A stretch of DNA of 64,000 nt from Eutypa lata. Lineage: Eukaryota; Ascomycota; Sordariomycetes; Xylariales; Diatrypaceae. The stretch is from positions 3,968,001 to 4,032,000 of the forward strand of contig JAKULF010000007.1 in the NCBI GenBank assembly GCA_022661535.1, given 5' to 3'. Position 1 is the stretch's first letter. Each line of letters begins with the position of its first letter. The notes under the pieces are model-generated. The model was given only the letters and a program-made list of their open reading frames with translations, was not told the origin of the DNA and made no database searches. A program made the position numbers and the translations under genes. This document shows positions 11,055 to 23,585 of the stretch, piece after piece.

Positions 11055-14000
11055 GATTATCGTGTCGTATTATCCCTATTACACCTATTTCCTTCTGTTT
11101 GCAAAATAAAGTCCAAAATTCGCGTCGTAGGAGTTTATAGCAATGTCGATCGCATGTGGCCTATAGCGCGTCGTTGACCTTTGTTATCGATGGCGATAGT
11201 CCTGGATTCGTAGTCGAAATCTGGACAATCAATTACGTGGAATAAAGGAATTCCTTATTCTTGATTTTATATATAAAAAAGCGATTGTGTCGTGAATACT
11301 AGACAGGGAGGGAAAATAGCGAGAGTAGTCCTGCCAGTGCACTGGGGTTCAAAATGATTCCGAATCTCCTTGCCTCCCTAATAGAACGATCGTGAATATG
11401 AAGGGCGCGTGATGGGAAAAGGGGTGATTCGAAATCCCATGTATATCGGTTAGGATGATGGGATCAAGTTGGAAGACGATGCTCAAGGGGGGAACCCGTT
11501 CGCAGAAAGGGTTCGACGTTGTCGGGCGAGCAATGATGTCGTCAATTATGAAGAGGAAGGAAAAAAAGGATAAGAAGATTAGAAGACTAAGACGTAGAGA
11601 TGGTACTGTATAGTAAAAAACGACGGAGAGTCCGGACAAGAAAACGAAAGGGTCTGACTGTGTCTGGATTGGGCAAACTAAACAAGGAGCGCCTCTGACC
11701 TTTGTGGAAAGGAAAGTCGTGTTAATGCGTATTCTGGGAGGGCAAAAAGGTCCAAAAATCTGGGATCAATGGGAAGCCATGGGGGCGTATGTACTAAGAA
11801 GGGGGCATGTGGGTCTTTCTTCTTGGAAGGTGCCAATAGCAACGAACCAGGGGTGGGTTGTATGGGTGGTCTTGGCAAGTTTTAGTGGTGTCGGTGGTGT
11901 GTAATAATGAGTCTAGTACCGATGTAGTTATGTATGTACGAAGTATGTAGTGGCTAGTTACATGTCAAAACCACATACACTGTGCAACAGAGGGAGGTTG
12001 GCTGGTGTATCAATTGCTAATTCCAGTGGGTGGTGAAGTACTTCAAGTGTTCTGGTATTCCGATGGTAAAGAAGAATGGTTGTGTTTCTTATTGCTAGAA
12101 AATGAATTATGTTACCTACCAATGTCTAGGCCAAAAGGGTCTAATAGGAAATGCCACCGGCATATACCGTATAACTACTAGGTACCTACTTACCTACCTA
12201 CTTAGATTTACGAGTATACGAAAAAGGAAAATACATATATTTCAGTGAATGTTATTAGCGCTGTATTATTTCTACATGTATTATTATATCATTAACTGTA
12301 AGTACATAAATACAACCTTGACTGGATAGGTATATGTGCTTCTTCGTCACCATCCAATTGATCACCTTTTTAGTTAGCCAATCGACAAATCTAGTAATTC
12401 GTACATACATACAGTATGAACAGATGCACGAATCACATCGCTCGGTAACATGCAAAATCCTTGATTTTAATGCGCCCGTCTGGCAACCATCTTTTCTGAC
12501 TGGCGTCATTCGGGTCCTCGTGAGGGTTTCTGTGGAAGACATCATGTCAAGCATGTCATCATAGCACATGATGCCGCATCGCAAGAGAAGGTCGGCTGCG
12601 TTCTGGTGTCTGCGTGTCTGCGTGTTAAACTACATAAACTGGATGCTGCAGATGCTAGTTGCCCGCACAGCAAGATTGGCAAGAGAGGCGCGGGCGTTGA
12701 AACGCGATGAGTATAGACTGGCGGTACGCATTCTTGCACCTGCGACATGGCGTGTTTGGTCCGGACCGGCAATTCGGCGGATGTCATCTCAAATCAAATC
12801 ATTGGCACCAAGACCTTTTAGAATTACGAGCTTTTTGCACTGCCACCTTAATAAAAGAATAAGGCCGCTTAGGTTAGGCAACCATTTATTAGTAAGTTCA
12901 ACACCAATTTTACAGTCGAGAGAATAATATCTCATTCTCTCCAGTGTAGTATCCAGTATAGTAGGTCTATAGCTTTGTAGATCCCGGGCCGATGGACAGA
13001 AGGAATTGTTCATGGTGATATTATGGGTGCCTAAAGAATTTGCTCGAACATAACTAGATCCAGCAATTGACTTTCTCAATTTGCCCATCTCGTATTGAAT
13101 GTATAACGATGTGTAACGACACTAGCCAATCTGGATGGTGTTCCCAGATCTCATCACGAAAAAGAGCCAAGCATCGTTAGTTAAACTGACCTAAGATCGC
13201 ATTAGTTGTCATACCCCGTACTCTGCATACCTAGGTAACTACCTGCTTTAGTTATGCATACCTCCATACGTAAAGAGAACTCCAGGTATGTAGATGGTCT
13301 TACTGATCCCCCACATCTTTACTAGCCTCGATTAAAGAACACCTTAAAATATCGTGGGAAAATGCGGATAAGAGGGTTTTCTTTTTACGTACGCACGAAG
13401 GATGGCTGGATGGTGAATATAACAATGGGGGAGTTAGTTATTAATGGGTTAAGCCCACTCATCAATGTCTGCTGCCCACACGGTAGGTAGGTACACGGTG
13501 ACACGGTAGTCGGCAATGTCAAGGGCCGAAGATTAAAGGTCCGGGGCCGCGTAATTTGAGAACATTGAGTGTCTCCAATGCAGGTACAAAATCGTGGCTA
13601 TGCCTCCCGTTTGTGCCGCATTTTGTGATCTAGACCTTCTTCATTAAGAGCAGCCGCTTAATACGTATAGTAAACCTAAAATCATCTACTACGAGCGTAT
13701 ATATAGTAATGCAATATAATCGTATATCGAATATACTATTGGTGTTCAATATATTTTATGCATTGATATGGTTATGGTGAGAAGTTCCTTTGTTCTCGAT
13801 GGAATTCATAGTTACCTACATATGCATACATGTAACTAAAACATGCCCTCAATTCACAGTACGCGGCCACGCTTTAAAGTCTGTAGTAATCGACCGAAGC
13901 GCTAGGTATACGACCACAACCTTACAGAGCAGCTCTAGGTCGATTTTTAAGCGCCCGGAGCTTCTATCCACCATCGCATTCGTCTACAGAGATAAAAATA

Positions 14001-14269
14001 CAGACAGCAATTGAGTTTACTTTGTGTAGACGCGCGTCAGTTGGCTTACTGACAGCGAGGCTATCTTATGGATCGTGATGTCGAAGGGCTCGTTACCTTC
14101 ACATGGTGAATTCAAGGTCAATAACCTAATGTACGCCGGGAGCGAACAAAGAGAAGTCGTATAGAGCACGTATCTCACAACATAATTATCCCCAACCCCG
14201 TAGTGGACAACTACCCGGGTAACGGACGTCTCTCTATCAAAAACTATCCACACGACAGTTGTTAGACCG
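11055..14269. other. Long gene-poor intergenic region
   Basis: About 3.2 kb. Open frames such as 11349-11639 (-), 12255-12584 (-) and 12568-12927 (+) overlap on opposite strands and show no domains. TAGGTACCTAC-type simple tracts occur at about 12176-12205. I see no gene. Confidence 0.45.
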
Positions 14270-14895
14270 TTATACAGTCCCCTTCTTAGCACATTTATAT
14301 GAGGTTCCCACTCCCGGAGCCGTGCTGTTGGTTGGTTCATGCTGTATCCGTTTCCCCGGAATTAGCTACGATGACATGCACGTGTTATATATATATATAT
14401 ACCTCCGCTCTTCCTAGCGGTAGTACGGGATAAGGTACTTATATAGTAAAAGATGATGAAAAACACTTACACTCTCGCAGCAGCCCCCGTGGATCGCTCC
14501 CGCAAGCAACGGCGGATCGCCACAGTATCTCGAGGACGAGCCGGAACCGACATAGGCGGCCGAGCACTACAACATATATACAAGGTTAGCGACTCTCGGG
14601 TAATTCGCGATGAACCAAATTCTCCCGGAAATCCCATCCACAGAGAACGGCACTCTAATGCATCGAGAAAGAAGTGGCAAAAAAGCAAATGTCAGGAATT
14701 GCTTACGATGAGTCCCGTAAAGAGACCGTCCTCGGCCGGGACGTATTCCGTACAACATCGCGAATCGTAGCTAGTTGGAGGATTGCCTCCTCCCCCGCAG
14801 GACCATAAATTCGGACTTTGCGCCAGTGCAGTAGGCGGCGTCGTGCTGAAGAGAGCGAAAGAGAAGATGAGGAGGTTGCGGACGGCCATGGTCAC
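14270..14895 (-). CDS. Small secreted cysteine-rich protein with hydrophobin-like cysteine order, three exons
   Basis: Exons 14895-14707, 14566-14471 and 14365-14270 join in phase 0 at GTAAGC and GTAAGT donors, giving about 126 residues (124 from the second Met at 14889). A signal peptide of about 26 residues (MAVRNLLIFSFALFSTTPPT... ending ALAQ) is followed by eight cysteines in the order C-CC-C-C-CC-C. The spacings between them are about 13, 15, 13, 13 and 26 residues. Hydrophobins have this order but usually with different spacings, so it may be a divergent hydrophobin or another disulfide-rich secreted protein or effector. The third exon, supplying the eighth cysteine, is the least certain. 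I do not recognise a named family. Confidence 0.55.
14384..14402. repeat. TA dinucleotide tract
   Basis: An alternating TA run lies within the second intron of the cysteine-rich secreted protein gene. Confidence 0.7.
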
Positions 14896-15820
14896 TCTAA
14901 ATTGAAATTGTTAATACACAGCCAGCTCTTCCTCGATGATATAGCCACAGGGTAACAGTCTGAGGTTTGGAAGAGCGCGATGGAAAAGTATTTTCTAACA
15001 TAACGGCATAGCTGGTACTTATACTCTAATATTTTTAATTAAAAAACCCTTCCTTCTCACAAGGTCGACGTGTTATCCGATCAGCCCGTGCATCATGTAC
15101 AAAGGATGATGTACAATCCAGGCCGGCGAGAAAACTTACAGACGAGGAAGGTAACAAAAAAAGCGCCAGCGACCGCACATGCTCTCATTGGGACCGGGAT
15201 GAAGGTCCGTACCTCAACCGGGTCGAGAATGTCACCGTAGGAATCCTAATTGCCGACTAGCCAATCCTACGAGACAACTAGTTCTCCTATCGAAGCTACG
15301 AATGTTAAACAGTAAAAATAGAAGCTTGATAGTGCTTGCGGGCAAGCTGATCTGCCACAGTCAGCTAACGTTAGCCCCATTGCGTACGAGCTGATTCAGG
15401 AGGCATACATAGAAGAGCATGACTTAAATGGGATATGAGTAAATGGTATCCATGATAGTCAATCACTGTCCCTATCTTATGTGCGTAAATATTCATATTC
15501 ATTATGCATCATGTATATGCTACCTATACCTACCAATATCCTGGTACCTGGGTATCCGTACCCAGATCTCGCAGTTGCCCTTACGGATGCGAATGCTACC
15601 GATGAAAGCTCGCTTCAACGCCATGCAATCCAATGTAAAGATATCTCATATAATCCATCCCATTCCCTTCCTTATTCCAACCCTAGTTGAAGTACATAGA
15701 AACCGTACATACTATTCTCTAGATAATCCCCCCTATTTCCCAGCACCGCCTGCAAAATCAAGTAAGTAAGTGTCTCTACATATCAGGTAGGTAGGTAGGT
15801 AGGCGTTATTCGACCACTAC
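14896..15820. other. Intergenic region
   Basis: It separates the secreted cysteine-rich gene from the DUF3433 gene. A TAGG tetranucleotide tract is at about 15785-15803. Overlapping small frames at 15443-15769 have no recognisable features. Confidence 0.45.
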
Positions 15821-18415
15821 CTAGAAGGTCTGCCACTCAGTAGACCACGGCTTGTTGCCCATGGAGTAGTCGATGCCGTGCTTGTAGCTGCCCGTGAGCT
15901 CCTCCTCGTCGATGCCGCAGTGGGTCTGGCCGTCGCGGCCGTCGAACCAGCCGAGGCCGTACGTCTTGCCGAGCCCCTCGAGGTGCCCCGTCATCCGGTC
16001 GTTGCTGAACTTGGCCGTCCCCACGAAGTCGTACAGCATCTTGCTCTGGTGCATGAACGCCAGCACGCTCGCGATCGTGTTCGGCTGCCGCGGCAGGAAC
16101 GGGTGGCGCCGCCGCGCGAACACCGTCGTCGCCACCGCGCACATGTAGACCAGGATGAACACCGTGATGGCCAGCGACACCACGAACGACTTGACCGTCT
16201 CGGACCCCGACAGCCCCACGTTGAACAGGTCCTGGTCGTCGTCGTCCCCGCCGTCGCGTGGCATCCGCGGGCTCTGGGCATGGGTGTGGGAGCCCTCGCC
16301 GCGCACCGTCTTGAGGAACTCGCGGCCCTCGACCGTTGCCAGGCTCGTCACGAAGATGGTCAGCCCCTCCGCCATGATGGAGCCCCAGCCCACCAAGAAC
16401 ACCATCCAGTGGCGGTTGAAGAGGGCGCGCAGGGGGCGCACTGCGAGTGACATGGCCGTGTAGTCGAGGGTGAGCGTGCGGGCCGGCGCGTGCCGGCGCG
16501 AGAGGAGGTAGTACGGCTCCATCATGCGGATGGCGGTGTCGATGCTGCCCCAGCTCATCTTGATGCAGACGGCGAGCGCGGTGACGACCCAGGGCGCCTT
16601 CTCCGTCAGCACGCTGGCGCCCGTGAACAGGAACGTCGGGATGAACCCGATGAAGAGCAGGATCCCGACCATGAACGGGATATAGCCCTCCTTCCGCATC
16701 ATGAGCGGGTGCGGGTTCTCCGGCAGGTGGGCATCCTTGTACCGGTCGCTCTCTTGGGTCGTCACCGGCGTGGAATCGTCGGGGGCCAGCGACGAGTTCC
16801 GCAGCACGTAGCGACGATGCTTTAGCTTGTGGTGAATGTCCTTCGGCTTGGCTGTATCCATGTCTTTGAAATCCATCATTATGTGGCTCACGACGGCCAT
16901 GGAGGCCAGTCCGGCAATGCCTTTCACATCTGCTAACAGGCCCGTCCGCCGGGTATTGAGCTGATACACGAGGAAGCAGCCCAAAATAGCAATAGCGAAT
17001 AATACTAAGGTCAGGGCCCGGGATATAGTGGCGTTGATTGTGATCGTCTTCTCTCGTTCCGGATCGTCGATCCTGGCTTGCCGATCCGGGTTAAGCTGGA
17101 AGACAGCCGCCCCCAGGGTGGGAACCAGGGATATGGCTAGGAGTGTGGTTACGGATGAAACGGCCACCGCGTAATGCTTTCGATGCAGGGCCCTGAACGG
17201 GATCATGAAGCTGAATTGCGTGATGTAGTCTATGTTGATCGACTCGGCGGCCAACGCCCCTCCCTTCTTGGAGAGCTGGTAGAATGCCTCCAGGCGCTTC
17301 ACCTCGACATCCGTATTCTGCCACAGCACGCCGAACGTGACAGTAATTATGGTGGGCACGAACCTTATCACAAAATAGTACAATGGATCAATCCCGGCGG
17401 CTCCCTCGAACTTCAGCAGGGGCGCCCCTGTGGACTTTTGATAAAGCATCTCCTGGGCGATGGCTAAGCCAATGGAGAGGAGAATCAAGAATGTGAGATA
17501 AGGCCATCGCATGGGAAAAGGCTTCCAATTAGGCTGCGGATAAAACACTTGTGCTGTCGCTTGCCGCGATAGCGTAGATTGGAGCGTCTGCTTATTGGGA
17601 TAGGTGTCAACGCGGCTCGGCCCGACGATAGAACTTATGTCGACGTCCGACGGCCTTTCCTCCATAATCACCTGAATAACCTCGCCCCTTTTGTTAGCCT
17701 CATCCTGGCCTAGGTTTCTCAGAGCCGCTCTCGGGTTCAGAGTCGGCGCTCGTCTCATGGAGAAAGAGCGCGAAAAGCTTCTCTTGACGGTCGGGCTGGT
17801 AGCAAGAAGCACATCGCCCTTAATGATCTCGGGTATCTCCCCCTTGCCCAACCCCCGGGTTAATGTGCCGCTTGCCTCTTGTTCTTGGTCGCTGTTTGTG
17901 AAGCCTATTGGTGGTCCCGAAAAGGATGTCACATCATAGACTGGCTCGTTAGGATCTCTAGGTGATACAGGTTGATAAGAGGCGGATTGTCCAGGTGGTG
18001 CGGCTGCTTTGAGCAGCGACATATCTATGCTGTCATCTTCATGTATCGTCTCGTACGCCCTTGCTCTGAAGCTTTTCAGAACGCTATTGCGCTTTACGTC
18101 TCCGGATCCAGCCACCTGCGTGTACCCTGCTCCAGAAGAACTTCTCTTGAACGGGGCTGACCATGATGACGACGACGTCCCATAATATTTGTGCCCGCTT
18201 TCCGAGGCACCAGTGTCTACAGTCAGAGGTCCGTAGTACGACTGGAGTGACACAAGAGATTCGCGACCCTTGATTCCAGAAGACGGATCGGCAGCGTATG
18301 GACTGTCTGAGAGATCGGAGACTTTGTGTTGGAGGTCATGCTGCTGTGTCGACCACGGAGAGTTTGAGGGGAAGTTGTTAGACGCCATTGCCGTCACCGT
18401 CGCATAATGTCGCAC
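15821..18415 (-). CDS. DUF3433 multi-pass membrane protein
   Basis: This is an uninterrupted frame of 864 residues; the second Met (codon 10, 18388) is also a plausible start. Residues 1-300 are Ser/Gln/Pro-rich and disordered. From WKPFPMRWPYLTFLIL (about 297-312) there are two similar blocks of transmembrane segments: about 304-325, 347-367, 416-440 and 466-486, then 578-604, 669-695 and a late segment near 740-765. This two-block arrangement with the W-x-P-F-x-x-R/W-P entry motif is that of fungal DUF3433 proteins, whose function is unknown. The 3' half is markedly GC-rich at third positions, which creates long open frames in other phases. Confidence 0.88.
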   Translation of the reverse strand: MRHYATVTAMASNNFPSNSPWSTQQHDLQHKVSDLSDSPYAADPSSGIKGRESLVSLQSYYGPLTVDTGASESGHKYYGTSSSSWSAPFKRSSSGAGYTQVAGSGDVKRNSVLKSFRARAYETIHEDDSIDMSLLKAAAPPGQSASYQPVSPRDPNEPVYDVTSFSGPPIGFTNSDQEQEASGTLTRGLGKGEIPEIIKGDVLLATSPTVKRSFSRSFSMRRAPTLNPRAALRNLGQDEANKRGEVIQVIMEERPSDVDISSIVGPSRVDTYPNKQTLQSTLSRQATAQVFYPQPNWKPFPMRWPYLTFLILLSIGLAIAQEMLYQKSTGAPLLKFEGAAGIDPLYYFVIRFVPTIITVTFGVLWQNTDVEVKRLEAFYQLSKKGGALAAESINIDYITQFSFMIPFRALHRKHYAVAVSSVTTLLAISLVPTLGAAVFQLNPDRQARIDDPEREKTITINATISRALTLVLFAIAILGCFLVYQLNTRRTGLLADVKGIAGLASMAVVSHIMMDFKDMDTAKPKDIHHKLKHRRYVLRNSSLAPDDSTPVTTQESDRYKDAHLPENPHPLMMRKEGYIPFMVGILLFIGFIPTFLFTGASVLTEKAPWVVTALAVCIKMSWGSIDTAIRMMEPYYLLSRRHAPARTLTLDYTAMSLAVRPLRALFNRHWMVFLVGWGSIMAEGLTIFVTSLATVEGREFLKTVRGEGSHTHAQSPRMPRDGGDDDDQDLFNVGLSGSETVKSFVVSLAITVFILVYMCAVATTVFARRRHPFLPRQPNTIASVLAFMHQSKMLYDFVGTAKFSNDRMTGHLEGLGKTYGLGWFDGRDGQTHCGIDEEELTGSYKHGIDYSMGNKPWSTEWQTF

Positions 18416-20470
18416 TTAAGCAGGAGATATGGGCGCACTTCGGACCGGGGAATGCTTTAACTCGTCGGAACGAACGCACAGCGTTGATTCGAATGTAGCT
18501 CGTCTGGCGGGAACTCAAGACGACCGTTGATTCGTTAGATTAAGTCATCGTGCTGCGAAACCAAGAGACGCATTCGCTAGCGCTCCGGAGATGGGAGGGA
18601 TTACGACGACGATGAGAGAAGCGCCAAAGCCTGACCGTCGGACAGATCAAGCTTTTTGTCTTTTTCTTTCTTATTCCAATGCGTCACTTAATTCCGAGGA
18701 GGGAACGACGTTGCGGTTCACTTATCAGTAGAGAAATGTGACCGGGAATTAACCAGGCACCCGCAAGCCCCTCAAGGTATGACGTTGTGTCTCTGGTGAG
18801 GACTAAATTCCGATAAATATGTGATAGTATAAAAGATGAGATCACGGTCTTAGCTAATATAACACGTCGATTCGAGAATTGTTCATACACAGATCAACAA
18901 CAGGAAGAGGAAGAAACAAGCGAAGAGAGAGAACAAAAAAAGCGACGAGTCACCATCATGAATGAACCTCTAAACTACCTAGACTAAAGTGACAAAAATA
19001 GGCCCCCAACCCAACCCCAGCTGCCCAGCTGCTGCTTGGCGAGCAGGCAAAAGCTGAACATTGAAGCACTGCGACGGTGGATGAGAGATTCGGGCTAGAC
19101 CTGGCAGGGGTTTCCTCTGCGCTACGCAAACTCCGGCAGGGCTGTGACAGGGTTCCCAGTTACCGATCAAGAGCTAGGCGACCCACTGAGATTCCTTTAT
19201 CTGGTCTGGTGGTGAGTTTTTTGGGAGGGGGGAACCCAGAATTGGAGACTCCCGACGAATCTTGCTTTTGGTTGCCTGCTGCCTTCCTCCCCAGCGCTTC
19301 CTTTTCAACGCCTTCTGGCCAATAGTTCCCAGAGCTGAACAGTCTCTGGCTGTATTCCCAACTTATTACTATTTAGGCGTTAATTGCTTGCCAAGAGAGT
19401 CTCCCTCAAGCCTGTATAACTGAAGCACTCTAGGCTATTGGCAAACATTTTCCTGATAGCTACCTGTTTACGTGCAGGTCTTACTATGTAGGTACGTATA
19501 ATATAGTAGACTACTCTGTAGCCGGAAAGTTAACTGACATTGCATCAAATGATCCTCACTTTGGTATCGCTATTTCCGGATGTTGTTTTACTAAAAAAGA
19601 CTCTTAATAAGCAAAATCCTTACAAGGCCCTATTATTAGGTAGGCAGCTTACATATGCCATTTACTCATATTGAACTACCGGTTTACCCACCTGCTTGTA
19701 TGGAAATCTTTAACATGGATGTAGAATGAATAGCCATGAAAGTATTGTTATGTGAAGGATTCATAGTTAGCTCCTATCGTGAAAATGCTGTCGTCATCTC
19801 GCATGCATGACAGTATGAATGGATGGCTTTCCTCCCATTCCTGCTTGGTATGGTGGGTAAGTATGTTTTGCATCGCGCCTCTGTTGTCTCATACTCTAAG
19901 CAAGTCAAAACTAGATAGGTAGCCATCAGATAGATTGCCAGTTCAATCCGATACCACACTCGCACGTTTCCCGATCGTGATGTGCATGGTTCTATTATAT
20001 ATCGTGCTACTCCGGAACGTGGCACTAGATGCAGCCCGACCATCTTGGTCCGTTTAAAGAGAGATTGAGTCTGCAGCTGTCCGTTCCATGTCCTAGTGCA
20101 ATGGTTCCTGCGAGGTCTCTGCTGGAGCTTACCAAGAATCCGGTTGTGATACGACCTCTCTCCGTGAGAGGACGAATTTCTTCCGATGGTTCATGAGCTG
20201 GCAATTGCCCGTCTCACTAACGAGTTTTGGGAGCTTTCGGCAGAATCGAGTTGTATGCCGTCAGACGTTTCATCGTTCGGGCGCATTTGCAGTCGTGCAA
20301 TGCTACCTTGCCCTTTATCAAGGCCCTTCTCCCGTGCCAGCCATATAACCATGGGTCATTAAGGCTGGGCCCTCGGGCTTTTAGCCAGCCATTACCCTAT
20401 CTTCATGCAATCATTGTCGGCTTTCGACTATGATTCTTCTTAAACCTCCACATTCAGAAAATCACTAACA
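18416..20470. other. Intergenic region between divergent genes
   Basis: About 2 kb, presumably holding the promoters of the DUF3433 gene and the Ras-like gene. No coding region supported by features; small frames at 19077-19325 and 19774-20043 are not convincing. Confidence 0.45.
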
Positions 20471-21316
20471 ATGAGCGGCTCTATCGTATGGACCGATGAG
20501 GAAGCTCAGTATCTCAGAGCTGTCCTAGCGTGGAGATCAAGCAAGGCTCAGAGCGAGAATCATCCAACGGCGGAGACGAAAGCGCCCGTAGGGGAATTCA
20601 GATTCCTGATCATAGGCGCAGAACGGTGTGGCAAAACGTCCATCCTTACACGAGTGAATACCTTCATATCTGTTACCCTCTTGCACGTAGTAATGATTAG
20701 ATAGTTCGCCAAAGGAACACCCTCGGGAGAAGACCAGTATCCGAGCCCAGAATATGAGCGTGGGTGCAGGCGAGTCGTCCAGATCGAGGAACAGGCCTAC
20801 GTCGTTGACGCCCTTGAACTCCGGTCCGAGCATCTCTCGAACGATTCGTACCTCCGTCAGGCAATCGCCATTACGGAGGCGGCTATCTTGATCTATGATG
20901 TCACGGCACGGAAATCTTTCGATATCATGACGGCCGTCACCGAAGTCATACGTGATGCAGTGGAGACTCGGGAGTACGGGCTCGTCCTCGTCGGGAATAA
21001 ATCAGACTGTGAGGAGGAACGGCAGGTATCATGGGCCGAAGGTCACAGGCTCGCGGCGAGTTTGAGGATTCGGTGTTCGTTCGCGGAGACTTCGGCCCTC
21101 AAGGGCGATAACGTCGACAAGATCTTCCCCCAGCTAGGGAAGGATGTCCTCAAGCTTAGGTGGCTCATGAAACAGCGCAGGGAACAGGAAGAAAGGCTTT
21201 CCATGGAAGGCCAAGATGATGTCAACCTACCGGTGAAGCGACGCCCTCGATGGAGAAACTGGACACGACCATGGTTTCATCGTAGGTTGGAGGAGAGGAA
21301 AGCTTCTATGGTTTGA
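20471..21316 (+). CDS. Atypical Ras-like small GTPase, two exons
   Basis: Exons 20471-20653 and 20705-21316 flank a 51-nt intron (GTGAAT...TAG), giving 264 residues. The P-loop GAERCGKTS is at about residues 48-56. YDVTARKSF, NKSD (G4) and ETSALKGDNV (G5) follow in Ras order. The G3 motif DxxGQ is absent: the corresponding segment reads VVDALELRSEH, so the residues needed for normal GTP hydrolysis are missing. The tail is basic (RRPRWRNWTRPWFHRR) and lacks a CaaX box, so prenylation is unlikely. A fast-evolving fungal Ras-superfamily member; function unknown. Confidence 0.85.
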
Positions 21317-22817
21317 CGTTGTTTCATATGTTCTTTGTTATCTTCTAGGCGATGCAGCCACTATACCCACAGTTCCTTTTACCCATTTCACAGGATGGAA
21401 TCTTGCTTTCCTTTCAGTCGGACGACAGGTTATTAGGTAATCCTATCAGATAGGGGTATGGACCGAGGATATAGGGGTAATATGTGATGCAAATCTGTGT
21501 AGTGGATGCTTCCACCCGAATACGATATCAGGAGAATGAATTATGACATGTTATCAACTTACTCTACACAGCTTTATTCTAGACATGGCTCCGTGTCATT
21601 TGACTATTTATTTGCTTCTTGGATATCGTCAGAATCCTTCTGATCAGTCCATGAGATAAAGAACCACCTGATAAGGTTTCAAGGGACCCTTGTGTGGTCT
21701 CCGCTGCCATCAAGTTTTTAGGTGAAGCCAGACGAACCATTTTATCAGGACCATAGGCTTGAATAGATGTACTTCGTACCTTTTAATATTTGGCTTGCTT
21801 ATTCTACTGATACTCTCCTAGTGCAGGGAAACCGAAGCTTAGCTAGGCTCTGATAGTTTAGAAGTGTGAGAAAGGCCCTAAGGTGGCTACGCCTTTTCAT
21901 CTACTCGTCTACTGAGACTATTCAATCAAGCTTAAGCTAACCTATAGCATGGTAGCTAGGCTGGTATCCGAAACCAGCATAACAACATTTAAAGGGCCTG
22001 AAGCTGACAGGGCTGAAAGCTATACAGCTTCATTGGGAAATTCTCCCAATTCTACAGCACCTGACAAGATGACACTTCTTCTGTCATTCATAGGGAGTAA
22101 ATAAGAATACATATCAAATTTGAGTGAACTATGAAACTACACATAAAGCACTGCCATTTAACACTTACAATTAAAAAAGACACAGAGTAAGCAATGTACC
22201 AGTTCCCGATATACAAAACTAACCACTGACGGCAAGGTAGATACTAACATCACCGGCCTGTGTTCACACTATTAACTAAGGCCGTTATACTGTCTATTTT
22301 TTATCAATGATCTTCGAGACCCTATTACTGTAATGAAGCGGAAGACCACAACCTAAAGAGAAACATATTTCAGATAGGCTGCTGTAATACCCCTGAGAAC
22401 TCGTCGGCCTTCGGCGCGGAGAAGAAAAAGAGCCGAAACCGAGCTTTAACGGAACATGCCGTGGACTTAGCATAGAAAATAGTCTTTTCTTATAGGTATA
22501 ACGGTTCTGTAAGTGCAGTACAACTATGATCCGAAGGCCGAGTTTTGTGCCGTGGTGTTGATGTTCCCATCATCTAGAATGAACTGTCGGTATAGGATGC
22601 ATCATCATAGCGCCGTCTCGGCGCCGCCATGGTCAACAATTCCTATATAAAACTTCTCTGGGCTATCCGTAACTAATATATATCTTGCTTTCTCTTTAAA
22701 AAAGTTTGATAGTTTTCATTCAACACTCACATGCTCTTATCATACGATATCAAAAGTCTCATACACTCGGCAGTCAGAACCACCCCTAGATAAGAAACAG
22801 ATCCGTTTCGAACAACG
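21317..22817. other. Intergenic region
   Basis: About 1.5 kb with no convincing frame. Composition is mixed, with a short GC-richer island around 22395-22450. Confidence 0.45.
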
Positions 22818-23324
22818 ATGATCGGCAAACTACTCCTCACGCTCGATGCAGCCGGGCTGATATTTGGTACCCCTATCGCGGACTATTCCCCGTCGCATAT
22901 GTTCAACCCCCGTTGGCCGCCACATGCCAAGTAAGTATGAAATCCATAAAGGGGGTCTAGGCACGTCCGACTATTTGACACAACGTATTCTTGCGACTGT
23001 ATAAAGCCGTTAGCGTTGAATAAGGAACATGCTTACAGTTCTATTAGGTTCCATAATGGACAGACGATCAATCTATCCGTCATCCTCGGCCTCGCTACCT
23101 TGTACTGGACTTGGCGAGAACCGAGTTCATCCGAGCTGCGGAGAGAATTTAGGAAAACCACCGCATTCACCGGATCGATCTATTGGGTAGCTGGATTGGC
23201 CTCTATCTTCTATCCTGGGACTATGGGCCTTGATCCAGACTTCGGCGGACCAGCCTTCCCCCAAGCAAAGATATTTATTACGTTTGCCGTGTGTGGACTG
23301 ATTGGGAGTTACATTGAGTCTTAA
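22818..23324 (+). CDS. Small multi-pass membrane protein (DUF6640-like), two exons
   Basis: Exons 22818-22930 and 23048-23324 flank a 117-nt intron (GTAAGT...TTAG), giving 129 residues. The phase is confirmed by the continuous motif FNPRWPPHAK/FHNGQT across the junction. Hydrophobic segments lie near residues 5-20, 45-60, 80-100 and 110-126. The motif PIADYSxSHMFNPRWPPHAKFHNGQ is one I associate with a conserved family of small fungal and bacterial membrane proteins of unknown function (the DUF6640 assignment is from memory). Confidence 0.75.
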
Positions 23325-23585
23325 CTTGATAGGAAAACTTGGGTTTAGCAGTATACCGGTTACTATTCTTAAAAGGTCGATATGCTGTCATATCAAGATA
23401 ACTAATTATTAGCACAACAGCACTGATAGATATCAATAAGTTCTATCATCTCAGCTTCGTGGGCCCTAGTTGATTGGTACATTTGTAACTATTACCAAAA
23501 TACCACCAATGGGTGGCCGTTCCACTGCTGTCCTATGAATCACAAAAGATACGCTCAGGCTTTCCACAGCCTGATTCGATTTCGA
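23325..23585. other. Intergenic, convergent
   Basis: A 260-base gap between the small membrane protein gene and the 3' end of the nitronate monooxygenase pseudogene; nothing recognised. Confidence 0.5.

Noticed and set aside
12255..12787. Cluster of overlapping frames on both strands
   Set aside because: They mutually overlap, have unrelated compositions and no signal peptide or domain.
15837..16463. Several long open frames overlapping the 3' part of the DUF3433 gene on both strands
   Set aside because: They are phase shadows caused by high GC at third positions; only the long minus-strand frame has membrane segments and family motifs.
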